DNA from: Helicobacter saguini
GTDB lineage: Bacteria; Campylobacterota; Campylobacteria; Campylobacterales; Helicobacteraceae
Reading direction: 5' to 3'
Assembly: GCF_000762875.2 (NCBI RefSeq)
Contig: NZ_JRMP02000012.1
Location: 1 to 64,000, forward strand
DNA: 64,000 nt
This document shows, one piece after another, positions 27,253 through 36,847 of this stretch (position 1 is the first letter of the stretch; each line of letters opens with the position of its first letter). A program made the translations under genes and the position numbers. The notes under the pieces were generated by a model. It did no database searches. It was given only the letters and a program-made list of their open reading frames with translations, and was not told the origin of the DNA.

Positions 27253-27550
27253 TTACCACCACTTGTGATCTTCACCTATTGTGTAAATTAGAGCCGCTGC
27301 TGCTACAATAGCACCCCAAAATTCACCTTTAGTTTCACCTAGCTCTTGTTCGTTTAACACGGCAACTTTGCTAGTTTCCACATTATTAAATAAAAAGTTT
27401 GCATCGCTTTGCTCTATCTTGGCTGTATTAGATTCTATAGAATCTAATTTATCGATAGGGTGGCGGGTGGGCGTTAGGGTAGATTCTATAGAATCTACAT
27501 TAGCTTTAACTTAACATTAAATCCAAGAACACTGAAGTTACGATTTTCAT
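27253..27550 (-). pseudogene. Broken double-glycine-type peptide gene
   Basis: The 3' part is a perfect member of the peptide family: DANFLFNNVETSKVAVL, then the motif LNEQELGETKGE, then a hydrophobic core (FWGAIVAAAALIYTIGE) ending HKWW. The 5' part still shows the start (MKIVTSV) of the signal peptide but is frame-broken within 15 codons, and a repeat (STLTPTRHPIDKLDSIE) is inserted between signal and leader. It sits 105 bases upstream of the frameshifted outer-membrane gene, the same order as the intact pair at 60728-59651. Confidence 0.7.
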
Positions 27551-27923
27551 AACATTCACTTTAAAATACCAACTAAAAATTTTAGTGGTATTCACACTAT
27601 ATCACATTTAACCTTAAATCAAACTTAAATTTAAGAATAAATCTTATTTATTTATATAAATAATTTAGATTCTTAAAATGTAAAAAATTTTTAACATTTC
27701 TTAGTGGATAGAAAACATTTCACTTTAAAGAATAATACAATAATTACAATATATCAATAAAATTACTAAGAATTTTATATTGTTTATTAAGAGTTATATT
27801 TTACATTTTTGCCTAAGCCCATCCACCACCTTTTTGCGAATGGATAGAATCTAGATTCCATAATCTCAAGTGAATATGATAGAATCTAGATTCTTAAATG
27901 TGCTTTTAAAAGATTTAACTAAA
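27551..27923. other. A+T-rich gap upstream of the broken peptide gene
   Basis: Contains a degraded piece of the palindrome region (TTTTTAACATTTCTTAG near 27685-27705) and a stretch (27590-27670) nearly identical to 59460-59540 upstream of an intact peptide gene: TATATCACATTTAACCTTAA and onward. This supports shared regulation of the two loci. No gene is visible. Confidence 0.5.
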
Positions 27924-28943
27924 TCAAATTCCTAAGTCCTTTGCTAATGTTGGTAAATTAGATTCTGTAGTAAATGATTTTTCCTTAGAATCTGCTTTTT
28001 TAGAAATGTTAGAATCTTGCAGCTTAAGCCACTTTAATATATTTTTAGTCTCCATACTTTGTGCTTTGAAAAATATATTATGCAGAAACTTTACATTGCT
28101 AATATCCCATGAGTTCAAATCTTGATTAAACTTTTGTGTATAGCCAAACATTTGATACATATTTTCTACCTTGCTAACATTCCATGATTGTATATTCTCA
28201 TTAAAGCTTTCATTTTGATAAAACATATAGCTCATATCTTTCACATTTCCTACATCCCAAGAGCTAATCCCAGCATAGCTATCGCGTAAAATAGCGTGAT
28301 TTAAGCAATTATGCTGCATTTTTGCAATCTTTTTTGATAACTGCATACTTATTGTTTCTACATCTTTAGAATCTAGTTTATCTAACTTTGCTAACCTTAT
28401 TTTGAGAACATCATATAGATTTTTATCTAGTGGCAGTTTATAAACATCTATGATTGATAGAATCTCATCAGTTGTGAAATCCAAACTTTCAAAATAATCA
28501 AATGCAAAATGATGAGGAAATATTTTGCATGCCTGTCTTTTATTATTAACTTTGTTATTCAAATAATCTATGATTTTTATGTCCCTGCAATCGTGATACA
28601 CACAATCTAGTGGTGACAAATCCACCCACACCATAAAATCAGGAAATAAAAAACTCATATCATCCACTTCACTAGTATCAATCTCATCTAATCCTATAAG
28701 AAATCGCTTTATCCTTGGCACTTCAATAAATGAAACAATAGATTCTATATTATCTTTATTTTTTTTATCAATGTTTAAAGTGGTATAAATTTTTATGTAT
28801 TCTAGCTCGACTTGATTTAGCAATCCCACTAATTCATCTCTGCTTTTTGGGTGATATTTTTTGTCTTTAGAATCTAATTTAGATTCTAAAAAATCGCCCT
28901 GCATACAACTAATAATAAATAATATAAAAATTAACTTTTTCAT
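27924..28943 (-). CDS. Exported protein with DUF285 (BspA-like) repeats
   Basis: 339 residues. N-terminal signal MKKLIFILFIISCMQG, possibly a lipoprotein signal (IISC). The C-terminal half has the DUF285 repeat consensus: VKDMSYMFYQNESFNENIQ and VENMYQMFGYTQKFNQDL, each followed by W-[ND]-[VI]-S-[KN]-V. Such repeats occur in surface proteins of many gut bacteria. The first 200 residues have no recognised domain. The C-terminal tail is motif-encoded (KKADSKEKSF). It is alone on the minus strand, 20 bases upstream of the metallo-hydrolase stop. Confidence 0.78.
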   Translation of the reverse strand: MKKLIFILFIISCMQGDFLESKLDSKDKKYHPKSRDELVGLLNQVELEYIKIYTTLNIDKKNKDNIESIVSFIEVPRIKRFLIGLDEIDTSEVDDMSFLFPDFMVWVDLSPLDCVYHDCRDIKIIDYLNNKVNNKRQACKIFPHHFAFDYFESLDFTTDEILSIIDVYKLPLDKNLYDVLKIRLAKLDKLDSKDVETISMQLSKKIAKMQHNCLNHAILRDSYAGISSWDVGNVKDMSYMFYQNESFNENIQSWNVSKVENMYQMFGYTQKFNQDLNSWDISNVKFLHNIFFKAQSMETKNILKWLKLQDSNISKKADSKEKSFTTESNLPTLAKDLGI

Positions 28944-28963
28944 AACTTTTTACTTTAAAAATT

Positions 28964-29566
28964 CTAATCTATATATCTTATCCAGCTTGGGATGTTTAGC
29001 TTTTCCGCATTTACGCTTGTATCTTCGCCATGTCCTGGGTGAATGGGCAAGTTAGATTCTATAGCCATAAAACGCTGCAGTGATTCTTTCATATCCTGCG
29101 GATTTGAGTAAGGGAAATCGCAGCGCCCCACACTTCGCCTAAACACAAAATCGCCACTAAAAAAATGCCCTTTAATCTCAATGACGCTGCAGCCGGGCGT
29201 ATGTCCGGGGAAATGCCAAAATTTCACATCCACGCCTTCAATATTTAGCGTTTTAACAGCCTTATTATTATCCACATAAAAATCCGCTACAAAGGGCGTT
29301 AGACCAAGCTCAAAGCAGTCACTCTCAAGCATAAAATTATCCTGCTTTGGACAATAAATTCTCGCTCCGGTTTTATCACGCAGCATTCCAGCCTGCCAAA
29401 TATGGTCAAAATGCCCATGCGTAATCAATATCGCCTTTAAATTTTTGGTATTTTCTAGCACAAAATTAAGCGCAAAACTTGGGTCAATCACAAACTCAAA
29501 CTCGCCGAAATCAAGCACATAAGTATTAGTTTGATACTCACCACTTGCTATTTTTTTTATTTTCAT
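28964..29566 (-). CDS. MBL-fold metallo-hydrolase, glyoxalase-II-like
   Basis: 200 residues with the full metallo-beta-lactamase ligand set: THGHFDH (motif HxHxDH), HFPGHTPG, SGDFVF and HPGHG. The size and motif spacing match the short YcbL-type branch of hydroxyacylglutathione hydrolase relatives. Cytoplasmic. The substrate is a thioester or lactone at best guess; true glyoxalase II has an extra C-terminal helical domain that is absent here. Confidence 0.88.
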   Translation of the reverse strand: MKIKKIASGEYQTNTYVLDFGEFEFVIDPSFALNFVLENTKNLKAILITHGHFDHIWQAGMLRDKTGARIYCPKQDNFMLESDCFELGLTPFVADFYVDNNKAVKTLNIEGVDVKFWHFPGHTPGCSVIEIKGHFFSGDFVFRRSVGRCDFPYSNPQDMKESLQRFMAIESNLPIHPGHGEDTSVNAEKLNIPSWIRYID

Positions 29567-29792
29567 TGTAACTCCTTTATAAAATTAATAAAATAAAGTA
29601 TCATTTTAACACATTTTAGAATCTATTTCGCATAAATGGCAAAATTAAGAATGAATTAAGTTTAAAAGTTATACAATGTAGCTTTTTAGATTCTATAAAA
29701 ACAAAGATTCTAAAACAAAATTAGATTCTAAAAAGAGCAAGTTAGAATCTAAAAACAAAACTAGATTCTATACAAACAACAAAGGGCTTAAA

Positions 29793-31013
29793 ATGATTTA
29801 TGATTTTATTATCGTGGGTGGCGGGATTATCGGTATGTCGGTCGCTATGCAGTTGCAAAAAAAACTGCCAGATAGCAAAATAGCGGTTTTGGAGAAAGAG
29901 AGCGATGTCGCAAAGCACCAAACAGGGCATAATAGCGGCGTTATCCACGCTGGTGTGTATTATACGCCGGGTAGTCTCAAAGCGAAATTTTGCTTTGAGG
30001 GGAATAAGGCGACTAAGGATTTTTGCGATGAGAATGGCATAAAATACGATATTTGTGGCAAAATGTTGGTTGCGACAAACGATGTCGAAATGGAGCGGAT
30101 GAAAGCCCTGTGGGATAGGACGGAGGCAAATGGGCTTGAAAGGACGTGGCTAGATTCTAATGAGCTAAGGGCGCGTGAGCCTAATATCATCGGTGTTGGC
30201 GGCATTTTTTTCCCTAGTAGTGGCATTGTGAGTTACACTGAGGTGACTAAGGCTATGATGAGGCGATTTATGGAATCTAAGGGCGAGGTTTTCCTAAATA
30301 CGCAGGTTGTGGGCTTGACCGAACACACAAATGGCATTGTGGTTAAGACGAATAAGGGGCAGTTTGAGGGGCAGTATTTGATTACTTGTGGCGGACTGCA
30401 AAGCGATAGGCTTGTGAGTATGCTAGACATCGCCCCGGACTTTGTGATATGCCCATTTCGCGGCGAGTATTATCAGCTTAGCCCCCAGCATAATAACATT
30501 GTGAAACATCTCATTTACCCTATCCCAGACCCGAGCGTGCCTTTTTTGGGCGTGCATTTGACGCGGATGATTGATGGTAGCGTAACCGTTGGTCCTAATG
30601 CGGTTTTGGCTTTCAAACGCGAGGGGTATAAAAAGACTGATATTTCGCTGCCTTATATCATTGAAATGCTAAAGCACAAGGGCATTCGCAAGGTTATTAA
30701 GGATAATTTTAAGACAGGATTAGAGGAGCTAAAAAACTCGCTATTTAAAGATGGCTATTTAAAGCTAGTGCAAAAATACTGCCCATCTTTGACGAAAGTT
30801 GATTTAAACCCTTATCCAGCAGGTGTGCGCGCTCAAGCGGTAAGCAATGATGGCAAACTAATTGAGGACTTTTTATTTGTCAATACGAATCGTGCGATAT
30901 TTGTATGTAACGCACCAAGTCCCGCCGCCACATCGGCTATCCCAATCGGCGCGCATATCTTAGAAAAGGTAGATTCTATGGTTAATAAAAAGGCAGAAAT
31001 TACAAATTTATAG
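29793..31013 (+). CDS. lhgO: L-2-hydroxyglutarate oxidase
   Basis: 406 residues. FAD-binding start DFIIVGGGIIGMSVAMQL, then HNSGVIHAGVYYTPGSLKA, the LhgO/DAO family signature, and GGLQSDRLVSM. It oxidises L-2-hydroxyglutarate to 2-oxoglutarate and delivers electrons to the membrane quinone pool. In E. coli it is clustered with gabD/gabT in glutarate use; here gabTD lie 14 kb away. It converges on purN, with 14 bases of 3' overlap. Confidence 0.9.
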   Translation: MIYDFIIVGGGIIGMSVAMQLQKKLPDSKIAVLEKESDVAKHQTGHNSGVIHAGVYYTPGSLKAKFCFEGNKATKDFCDENGIKYDICGKMLVATNDVEMERMKALWDRTEANGLERTWLDSNELRAREPNIIGVGGIFFPSSGIVSYTEVTKAMMRRFMESKGEVFLNTQVVGLTEHTNGIVVKTNKGQFEGQYLITCGGLQSDRLVSMLDIAPDFVICPFRGEYYQLSPQHNNIVKHLIYPIPDPSVPFLGVHLTRMIDGSVTVGPNAVLAFKREGYKKTDISLPYIIEMLKHKGIRKVIKDNFKTGLEELKNSLFKDGYLKLVQKYCPSLTKVDLNPYPAGVRAQAVSNDGKLIEDFLFVNTNRAIFVCNAPSPAATSAIPIGAHILEKVDSMVNKKAEITNL

Positions 31014-31710
31014 AATCTAAAATGGCTTTCACAAAGGCTTTTGGGTAAATTTCATACTCTAGTTTGTGGATTCTAGCCTCAAAAGATTCTAAGTTTTCGC
31101 CCTTAATTTTAGGCAGTTTTTCTTGCAAGATAATCGCGCCACTATCAAGAATTTCGCTTACATAATGCACGCTTACACCACCAAAATCGTTGGTGTCATT
31201 AAAGCTATCAAGGATTCCATGCGCACCCTTATGCAGCGGTAAAAAGCTAGGATGAATGTTTAAAAGAATGAGATTTTTACTAAGATTTAAAAAAAAACTA
31301 GGGTTTAAAATACGCATAAATCCGGCTAATAAAACAAATTTTAAATCGCTCTTAGATTCTAAATCGTTTAAATGTTGGCTTAAAATCGCATCAAATTCCT
31401 TGCGTTTTTTGCCTTTAGATTCTATAATTTTTGTAGGGATGTTTAGATTCTGTGCTTTTTGCAGTCCTTTTGCTTCAGGTTTATTGCTTAAAACCTCGAT
31501 AAATTCGATATTTGTTTTTTTTAAAAAATCTATGTTGTTTTTAGATTCTATAGAATCTTTAGAATCTTTGTGTAAAAAATCTTGCAAATTAGATTCTAAC
31601 TTGTAATTTTGCATTATTTCAAATATACTCTTTTTATGGCAAGAAAGTATCAAATTTTGCATATTTGTCCCACTACCACTTATTAAAATCATAGCTTTTA
31701 TACTTTGCAT
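31000..31710 (-). CDS. purN: Phosphoribosylglycinamide formyltransferase
   Basis: 236 residues. It catalyses formylation of glycinamide ribonucleotide in purine synthesis. Seen: the N-terminal ISGSGTNMQNLI, the catalytic Asn/His pair in NIHPSFLPLHKGAHG, VLLAGFMRIL, and SVHYVSEILDSGAIILQ, which carries the family Asp. About 30 residues longer than usual because of a motif-encoded insert at residues 40-65 (KDSKDSIESKNNIDFL). Start at 31710 follows AAAGGAGAAAT. It is followed, with a short gap of opposite direction, by lhgO. Confidence 0.9.
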   Translation of the reverse strand: MQSIKAMILISGSGTNMQNLILSCHKKSIFEIMQNYKLESNLQDFLHKDSKDSIESKNNIDFLKKTNIEFIEVLSNKPEAKGLQKAQNLNIPTKIIESKGKKRKEFDAILSQHLNDLESKSDLKFVLLAGFMRILNPSFFLNLSKNLILLNIHPSFLPLHKGAHGILDSFNDTNDFGGVSVHYVSEILDSGAIILQEKLPKIKGENLESFEARIHKLEYEIYPKAFVKAILDSINL

Positions 31711-31733
31711 ATTTCTCCTTTAGAATCTAGATT

Positions 31734-32426
31734 CTATTTCTTTTTCCCGCCTTTTTTATCATCCTCGTCTTCAAAGACATCGCTTGCGTATTCTACGCTA
31801 GTTTTCCATAGTTTGCCCTTCATCATCAAATAATCCACCGCAAAAATCGCCCCACCGATAATGCCAACTAGCAATATTAGCTCAACCTTCCGCCTATAAG
31901 TCGCACGCGGAAAATCATAAAAAATGCCTTTTAGAATCTTAAAAGGCAGGGTCAAAAATATCGATGCCACAAAGTAATACACCGCCAAACCTATAAACTT
32001 ATGCAACGGATAATTTTGCTCCAAATCATCCTCATATAACACGCTCAAATTCGCATACGCCCAAAAGTAAATCCCCCCGCCAACCACCACAATAATCGCA
32101 AGCAGCTTCACATTATACACCCAATCCTTGCTCCAAAATAAAAACGCAATATAAACGCACACAACAATAATTGACATTGTTAGGGCGTGCAAAAAGGGCA
32201 GTTTCATCCCATTAATGATAGAATCTAGGAATGAGACGCCACGTTGGCGCGCCAGCTCAATGGAGTGATACAGCCACGCCATCACAAAAAACGCCAGCAC
32301 ATAGCTAACCAAAAACTTAATGCCATGCGAAAGTAGCAATGCCAAAGGAAGCTTACCTAGCAAGTAATACCAAAGCACACCATTTGCGACAAACGCCAAA
32401 ATCGCACTCCCAAAAAGCTGCGGCAT
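31734..32426 (-). CDS. Multi-span membrane protein, unknown
   Basis: 230 residues with about five hydrophobic segments (first FGSAILAFVANGVLWYYLL, last LILLVGIIGGAIFAVDYL) and a charged C-terminus rich in Asp and Lys. It lies 23 bases upstream of purN on the same strand, so the two may share a transcript. No family recognised. Confidence 0.7.
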   Translation of the reverse strand: MPQLFGSAILAFVANGVLWYYLLGKLPLALLLSHGIKFLVSYVLAFFVMAWLYHSIELARQRGVSFLDSIINGMKLPFLHALTMSIIVVCVYIAFLFWSKDWVYNVKLLAIIVVVGGGIYFWAYANLSVLYEDDLEQNYPLHKFIGLAVYYFVASIFLTLPFKILKGIFYDFPRATYRRKVELILLVGIIGGAIFAVDYLMMKGKLWKTSVEYASDVFEDEDDKKGGKKK

Positions 32427-32729
32427 TTAAAACCCCTTAAATCATTAATTTTAGTGAAAATAAGTAGCGTATTTTATATGGAAAGTTTTAAGATTTGTTT
32501 AATATTTGGATTTTATCCATCCACACATTTGTAAGTTAATATTGAAAAATATTTATAGAATCTAGATTCTATCCACGTTTTTAAAAAGGGCGGTAGGTGG
32601 GCGATTAGGATTTGAACAAAGCAAAAATTTAAAACAAGATTTTTAGAATCTTAAAATTATATGAGATTATAGAATCTAGATTCTATTTTATCTAACGCTT
32701 TTTAAAAAGTGGGGTGTATTTCACACCAT
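32427..32729. repeat. Repeat-bearing gap before clpX
   Basis: Holds AGAATCTAGATTCTAT at about 32559 and 32671 and, between them, the G-rich repeat (AGGGCGGTAGGTGGGCGATTAGGAT). The remainder is A+T-rich. This composite of palindrome plus G-rich unit recurs at many gaps in the window. No gene or promoter can be assigned. Confidence 0.6.
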
Positions 32730-34004
32730 TCACACCGCTTTGCTTTTTTTCTTTTTTATTAGGATGGGTTTTTCCTCTTTATCTACGACTTTGCGAGTGA
32801 TGATTACATCATAGCCATTTAGATTTGGCAAGTCAAACATAATATCAAGGCTAAAGTCCTCCACGATTGCACGAAGCCCACGCGCCCCAGTTTTTCGCTC
32901 CATAGCAAGCTCAGCTATTCGCTCTAGTGCGTCATCCTCAAAAATCAAACGCGCACCATCAAGCTCAAAAAGCTTTTGATACTGCTTTATTATCGCGTTT
33001 TTAGGCTGCGTTAAGATTGAAATCATCGCTTCCTTACTTATAGAATCTAGCGTGGCGATAATGTGTAGCCGCCCGATTAGCTCAGGGATTAGCCCAAAGC
33101 TAACAAGGTCATCGGTTTCGACTTGATGGATGATATTATCACGCGTGATTTGCTCTTTTGCATTAGAATCAAAGCCCAAAACATTCTTGCCAAGCTTTCG
33201 CTTGATAATCTCCTCTAGCCCATCAAATGCGCCCCCGCAAATAAACAAAATATTGCTCGTATCAATCTTTATAAACTCTTGATTTGGGTGCTTTCGCCCC
33301 CCTTTTGGCGGGATATTTACGCTACTGCCTTCAATTATTTTTAGCAACGCCTGCTGCACGCCCTCACCGCTAACATCGCGTGTAATGCTACGATTTTCAC
33401 TTAATCTTGAGATTTTATCAATTTCATCAATGAAAACGATGCCCATTTCAGCCTTTTTTAAGTCATAATTTGCCGCTTGTAACAAACGCGTTAAGATATT
33501 TTCCACATCTTCGCCCACATATCCAGCTTCTGTTAAAGACGTCGCATCGCTAATTGCAATGGGAATATCTAGGAATCTAGCCAAAGTTTGCGCCATAAGC
33601 GTTTTCCCACTGCCTGTAGGACCGATAAGCAAGATATTTGACTTTGATAGCTCGACATTTTCTTCAAGGTCTGTAAGATTCACAATTTTATTGTGGCTAA
33701 GTAGCATTTTTTGCTGGTGCAAAAGGCGTTTGTAGTGGTTATACACAGCCACGCTAAAGACCTTTTTTGCCCTATCCTGCCCTACGACATACTCATCTAA
33801 ATGCTCCTTTAACTCCTTTGGTGAAGGAATAGAATCTTGCATAATATCGCTACTCTCGCCCTTGCTTTTCTTAAACTCCTCGTGGATAAATTCGATACAA
33901 GCGCGGCATATATAAGCCTTTAGCCCTGTGATTTTCTCATTGCTTGACACGATGGGATTTGCCCTGCTTTTTGGCTTATTGCAAAAGCTACATGTTTCAG
34001 TCAT
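32730..34004 (-). CDS. clpX: ATP-dependent protease ATP-binding subunit ClpX
   Basis: 424 residues. N-terminal zinc-binding domain (CSFCNKP ... CRAC), Walker A GPTGSGKT, Walker B VFIDEIDK and the sensor/arginine-finger region [12 protein letters not shown]. ClpX unfolds tagged proteins and feeds them to ClpP. It overlaps the 3' end of lpxA by eight bases, so the fabZ-...-lpxA-clpX run is one transcript, as in Helicobacter pylori, apart from the extra ORF. Confidence 0.98.
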   Translation of the reverse strand: MTETCSFCNKPKSRANPIVSSNEKITGLKAYICRACIEFIHEEFKKSKGESSDIMQDSIPSPKELKEHLDEYVVGQDRAKKVFSVAVYNHYKRLLHQQKMLLSHNKIVNLTDLEENVELSKSNILLIGPTGSGKTLMAQTLARFLDIPIAISDATSLTEAGYVGEDVENILTRLLQAANYDLKKAEMGIVFIDEIDKISRLSENRSITRDVSGEGVQQALLKIIEGSSVNIPPKGGRKHPNQEFIKIDTSNILFICGGAFDGLEEIIKRKLGKNVLGFDSNAKEQITRDNIIHQVETDDLVSFGLIPELIGRLHIIATLDSISKEAMISILTQPKNAIIKQYQKLFELDGARLIFEDDALERIAELAMERKTGARGLRAIVEDFSLDIMFDLPNLNGYDVIITRKVVDKEEKPILIKKKKSKAV

Positions 34005-35427
34005 TTTCGCCTCTCTTAAATGGTATTCCGCGAGTAGATTCTAAGATAAATTCGCAGATTTTTATAATGTGTGGATTTTTTTTACTTTTGGCGACCTCTA
34101 GCTCCATCGCCGCAAGGTCTCTCAAGGGCTGTTCGCCAGAAAAAAGCCTTTTATACAACGCATCAATAGAATCTATAATGTCGCGTTCCATAATTTTACG
34201 CATACGAAAGCGATTTAAGCCGATAATCTTAGCGCGATTACCCTCTGCCATACAATAGGGCGGAATATCTTGGGACAACGCAGACGCCCCGGCAATCATC
34301 GCACCCTCGCCGATTTTGACAAACTGATGAACAGGCGTCATACCGCCGATATTCACATAGTTTTCAATCACGATGTGACCGCCAAGCGTGGCGTTATTTG
34401 CAAGGATATTATTATCACCGATAATGCAGTCATGGGCGATATGCACGAATGCCATAAATAGATTGTTATTACCGATTTTTGTAAGACTGCCGCCGCCCTG
34501 CGTGCCCGGATTAAACATACAAGATTCACGAATTAAGTTATTATCACCGATTTGGAGCGTGGTTTTCTCGCCATTATATTTTAAATCTTGCGGTGGCGTG
34601 CCAAGCGTGGCGTTTGGGAAGATTTTATTATTTTTACCGATTTGCGTGTCGCCGTAAATGCTTACGTTGTTGTAAATGTAGGTGTTCGCGCCGATTGTGA
34701 TGTGGTTTTTTGTGTTGTTGTGGTGGGGCGTTTGGCTCTCTTTAATAGGGTTGTGGGTGGGCGAAAGGATATTAGAATCTAGATTTTGTAATTTCTTAGA
34801 ATCTTGGGCGTTTTTAGAATCTAGATTCTGTGAATTTTGATTAGCGTGATTTTCTTTAGAATCTGCATTCCTAGATTCCATATTATGTGCGTTATTAATA
34901 AACTCCGCATAATCAATATGCGTAACCGAGCTAATCACACTATGAGCACCCACAAACACGCTAGATTCTATATCCACATCGCCCACAATCGTAGCAAAAT
35001 TTGCAATGTTAGAATCTTTACTAATCTTAACATTCCCAAAAATACTAGCCCCATTGCTAATACTCGCATTCTCCTTAATTTCCACATTCCCACAAATCAC
35101 AGCCCCACTTCCAACCCTAGCATTTTTCCCTATTTTCACATTTCCATTAATTGTAGCGGAGTGTTCTATCTTAGCATTCGCGGCTATTTTCACATCGCCA
35201 TTAGTGCCATTAATCACAGCATAATCGCAAATTTCTACGCCAGATTCTATATTCACATTCCCTTTTATTATCGCAGTCTTTGCCACTTTCGCCGCTTTAT
35301 CGATATGTATTTTAGATTCCACATTTTTAGGTTTCACATTTCTAGATTCTTGAGCCACTTTAGAATCTTTTTTTGTGTCATTATGCTTTTCATTGTGCTT
35401 ATAACGCTTATGTTTAGAATCTGCCAT
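33997..35427 (-). CDS. lpxA: UDP-N-acetylglucosamine acyltransferase with extended beta-helix
   Basis: 476 residues from the ATG at 35427, which overlaps the upstream stop (TGATG). LpxA puts the first acyl chain on lipid A. The core family signature is intact: [23 protein letters not shown], catalytic His in [31 protein letters not shown] and the C-terminal helical part. The family usually has about 260-270 residues. Here the N-terminus carries about 12 extra hexapeptide rungs (residues 40-170, such as [19 protein letters not shown]) and then a polar linker of about 65 residues made of repeat DNA ([10 protein letters not shown] ... [12 protein letters not shown]) before the normal beta-helix resumes. 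Confidence 0.9.
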   Translation of the reverse strand: MADSKHKRYKHNEKHNDTKKDSKVAQESRNVKPKNVESKIHIDKAAKVAKTAIIKGNVNIESGVEICDYAVINGTNGDVKIAANAKIEHSATINGNVKIGKNARVGSGAVICGNVEIKENASISNGASIFGNVKISKDSNIANFATIVGDVDIESSVFVGAHSVISSVTHIDYAEFINNAHNMESRNADSKENHANQNSQNLDSKNAQDSKKLQNLDSNILSPTHNPIKESQTPHHNNTKNHITIGANTYIYNNVSIYGDTQIGKNNKIFPNATLGTPPQDLKYNGEKTTLQIGDNNLIRESCMFNPGTQGGGSLTKIGNNNLFMAFVHIAHDCIIGDNNILANNATLGGHIVIENYVNIGGMTPVHQFVKIGEGAMIAGASALSQDIPPYCMAEGNRAKIIGLNRFRMRKIMERDIIDSIDALYKRLFSGEQPLRDLAAMELEVAKSKKNPHIIKICEFILESTRGIPFKRGEND

Positions 35428-36833
35428 CACACAGCCTTTTTATAGTTATAAATTTCATAAGTTTTATAGAATCTAGATTCTAAATTAGATACTTTTATAG
35501 AATCTTGCAAATTAAATTCCATAACTTTTTTAGAATATAAATTACTAGATTCAGTATTTTTATAGAATCTAGATTCTAATTTTCCTAATTTTTCTTTAGA
35601 ATCTGCTTTCTTAGATTCTATAGAATCTACTTTTCCAAAGTCGCTATTTTTCAATATATCGTTATGAGATGTATTTTTACACATTGCGCAAAAAAATCTT
35701 AATCCCCACCCCGCGCCCCTTAGACCAAAAAAAGCCGCCGCTTTTTTTTCAACTAAGGGGCGAGCCCCGCTAATCTGTCGCTTTGCAAAAAAGCGGACGC
35801 CCGCACTACTGCGTGCGTTGTTTCCGCTTTTTTGACACTGCGCGACAGGCGGGCTTACAAGGTTCGTGCTTCGCACGTCTCCATTAATTGTCAAGCTATC
35901 GCTTGACGTTTTTATTCGTTTGTTTTTAAAATCTAAATTCGCTTTTTTAGATTCTGTGTTTTTTATAGAATCTTTGCTGTCATTGCAAGAATTTTCGCAA
36001 GAATTTTCGTGGCAATCCACGCTTTTTATAATTTTAGATTCTATAATTTTTTTAGAATATAAATTAGTAGATTCAGTATTTTTATAGAATCTAGATTCTA
36101 TTTTTTTTGTCATGTTGAGCGTTAGCGAAACATCTATTTTATTTTTCTTAGAATCTTTTATTTTAGATTCTATATCTTTAATTGTGCTTTTTCTTTCTTT
36201 AAACGTTGAAGGAGAATAACCCCCCTCCCTTGTGGAGGGGGGTTGGGGGGTGGGTTCTTTGATGTTTTTAGAATCTAGATTCTGTAATTTCTTAGAATTC
36301 AAGTTGCTAGATTCTATATAATCTTGTGCGTTATCAAAATTTGCAGTTGCACTTTTTATATTAATCTTAAAAAAGGGTGGTCGGGTGGGAATAGATTGAG
36401 CTAAAAAGTGCGAATGCGAATTTTGTATAATATTAGATTCTATAATTTCTAATTTTTTAGAATCTAAATTATTATTTTCGATATTTTGATAGAATCTAGA
36501 TTCTATATTTCCTAACCTTTCTTTATAATCTTGTTTATTTGTAGAAATTCGCAAGGACAAATTTTCTTTGTATTTCAATGGGTGGGAATGGGTGGGACTT
36601 TGGAATCTAAAGAAAATTTGTCCTTGCGAATTTCCTTTGTTTAAAATATTAGATTCTATATTTTTTTTAAAATCTAAATTATTATATTCAATAGTTTTAT
36701 AGAATCTAGATTCTAAACTAGCTAACTTTATAGAATCTTTCAATTTAGATTTCACAAATCCCCACATAAAATCCAAATCTTTACAGAATCTAGATTCTAT
36801 AATATTATAAAAATCATAACTTTTAAGTTTCAT
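35427..36833 (-). CDS. Repeat-derived 468-codon ORF inside the fabZ-lpxA-clpX operon
   Basis: No family. The translation is low-complexity: about 10 copies of ESRFYK(N/T)-type words and many DSK/ESK words from AGAATCTAGATTCTAT, plus a GC-rich palindromic stretch (35690-35885) and a CCCCCCTCC hairpin (36220-36256). Yet it is open for 1.4 kb, begins 15 bases after the fabZ stop behind AAGG, and ends TGATG on the lpxA start. That placement suggests it is translated, if only to keep ribosomes on the messenger. It may be a spacer frame or a newborn protein; I see no fold. Confidence 0.45.
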   Translation of the reverse strand: MKLKSYDFYNIIESRFCKDLDFMWGFVKSKLKDSIKLASLESRFYKTIEYNNLDFKKNIESNILNKGNSQGQIFFRFQSPTHSHPLKYKENLSLRISTNKQDYKERLGNIESRFYQNIENNNLDSKKLEIIESNIIQNSHSHFLAQSIPTRPPFFKINIKSATANFDNAQDYIESSNLNSKKLQNLDSKNIKEPTPQPPSTREGGYSPSTFKERKSTIKDIESKIKDSKKNKIDVSLTLNMTKKIESRFYKNTESTNLYSKKIIESKIIKSVDCHENSCENSCNDSKDSIKNTESKKANLDFKNKRIKTSSDSLTINGDVRSTNLVSPPVAQCQKSGNNARSSAGVRFFAKRQISGARPLVEKKAAAFFGLRGAGWGLRFFCAMCKNTSHNDILKNSDFGKVDSIESKKADSKEKLGKLESRFYKNTESSNLYSKKVMEFNLQDSIKVSNLESRFYKTYEIYNYKKAV

Positions 36834-36847
36834 AATTATATTTTTCC

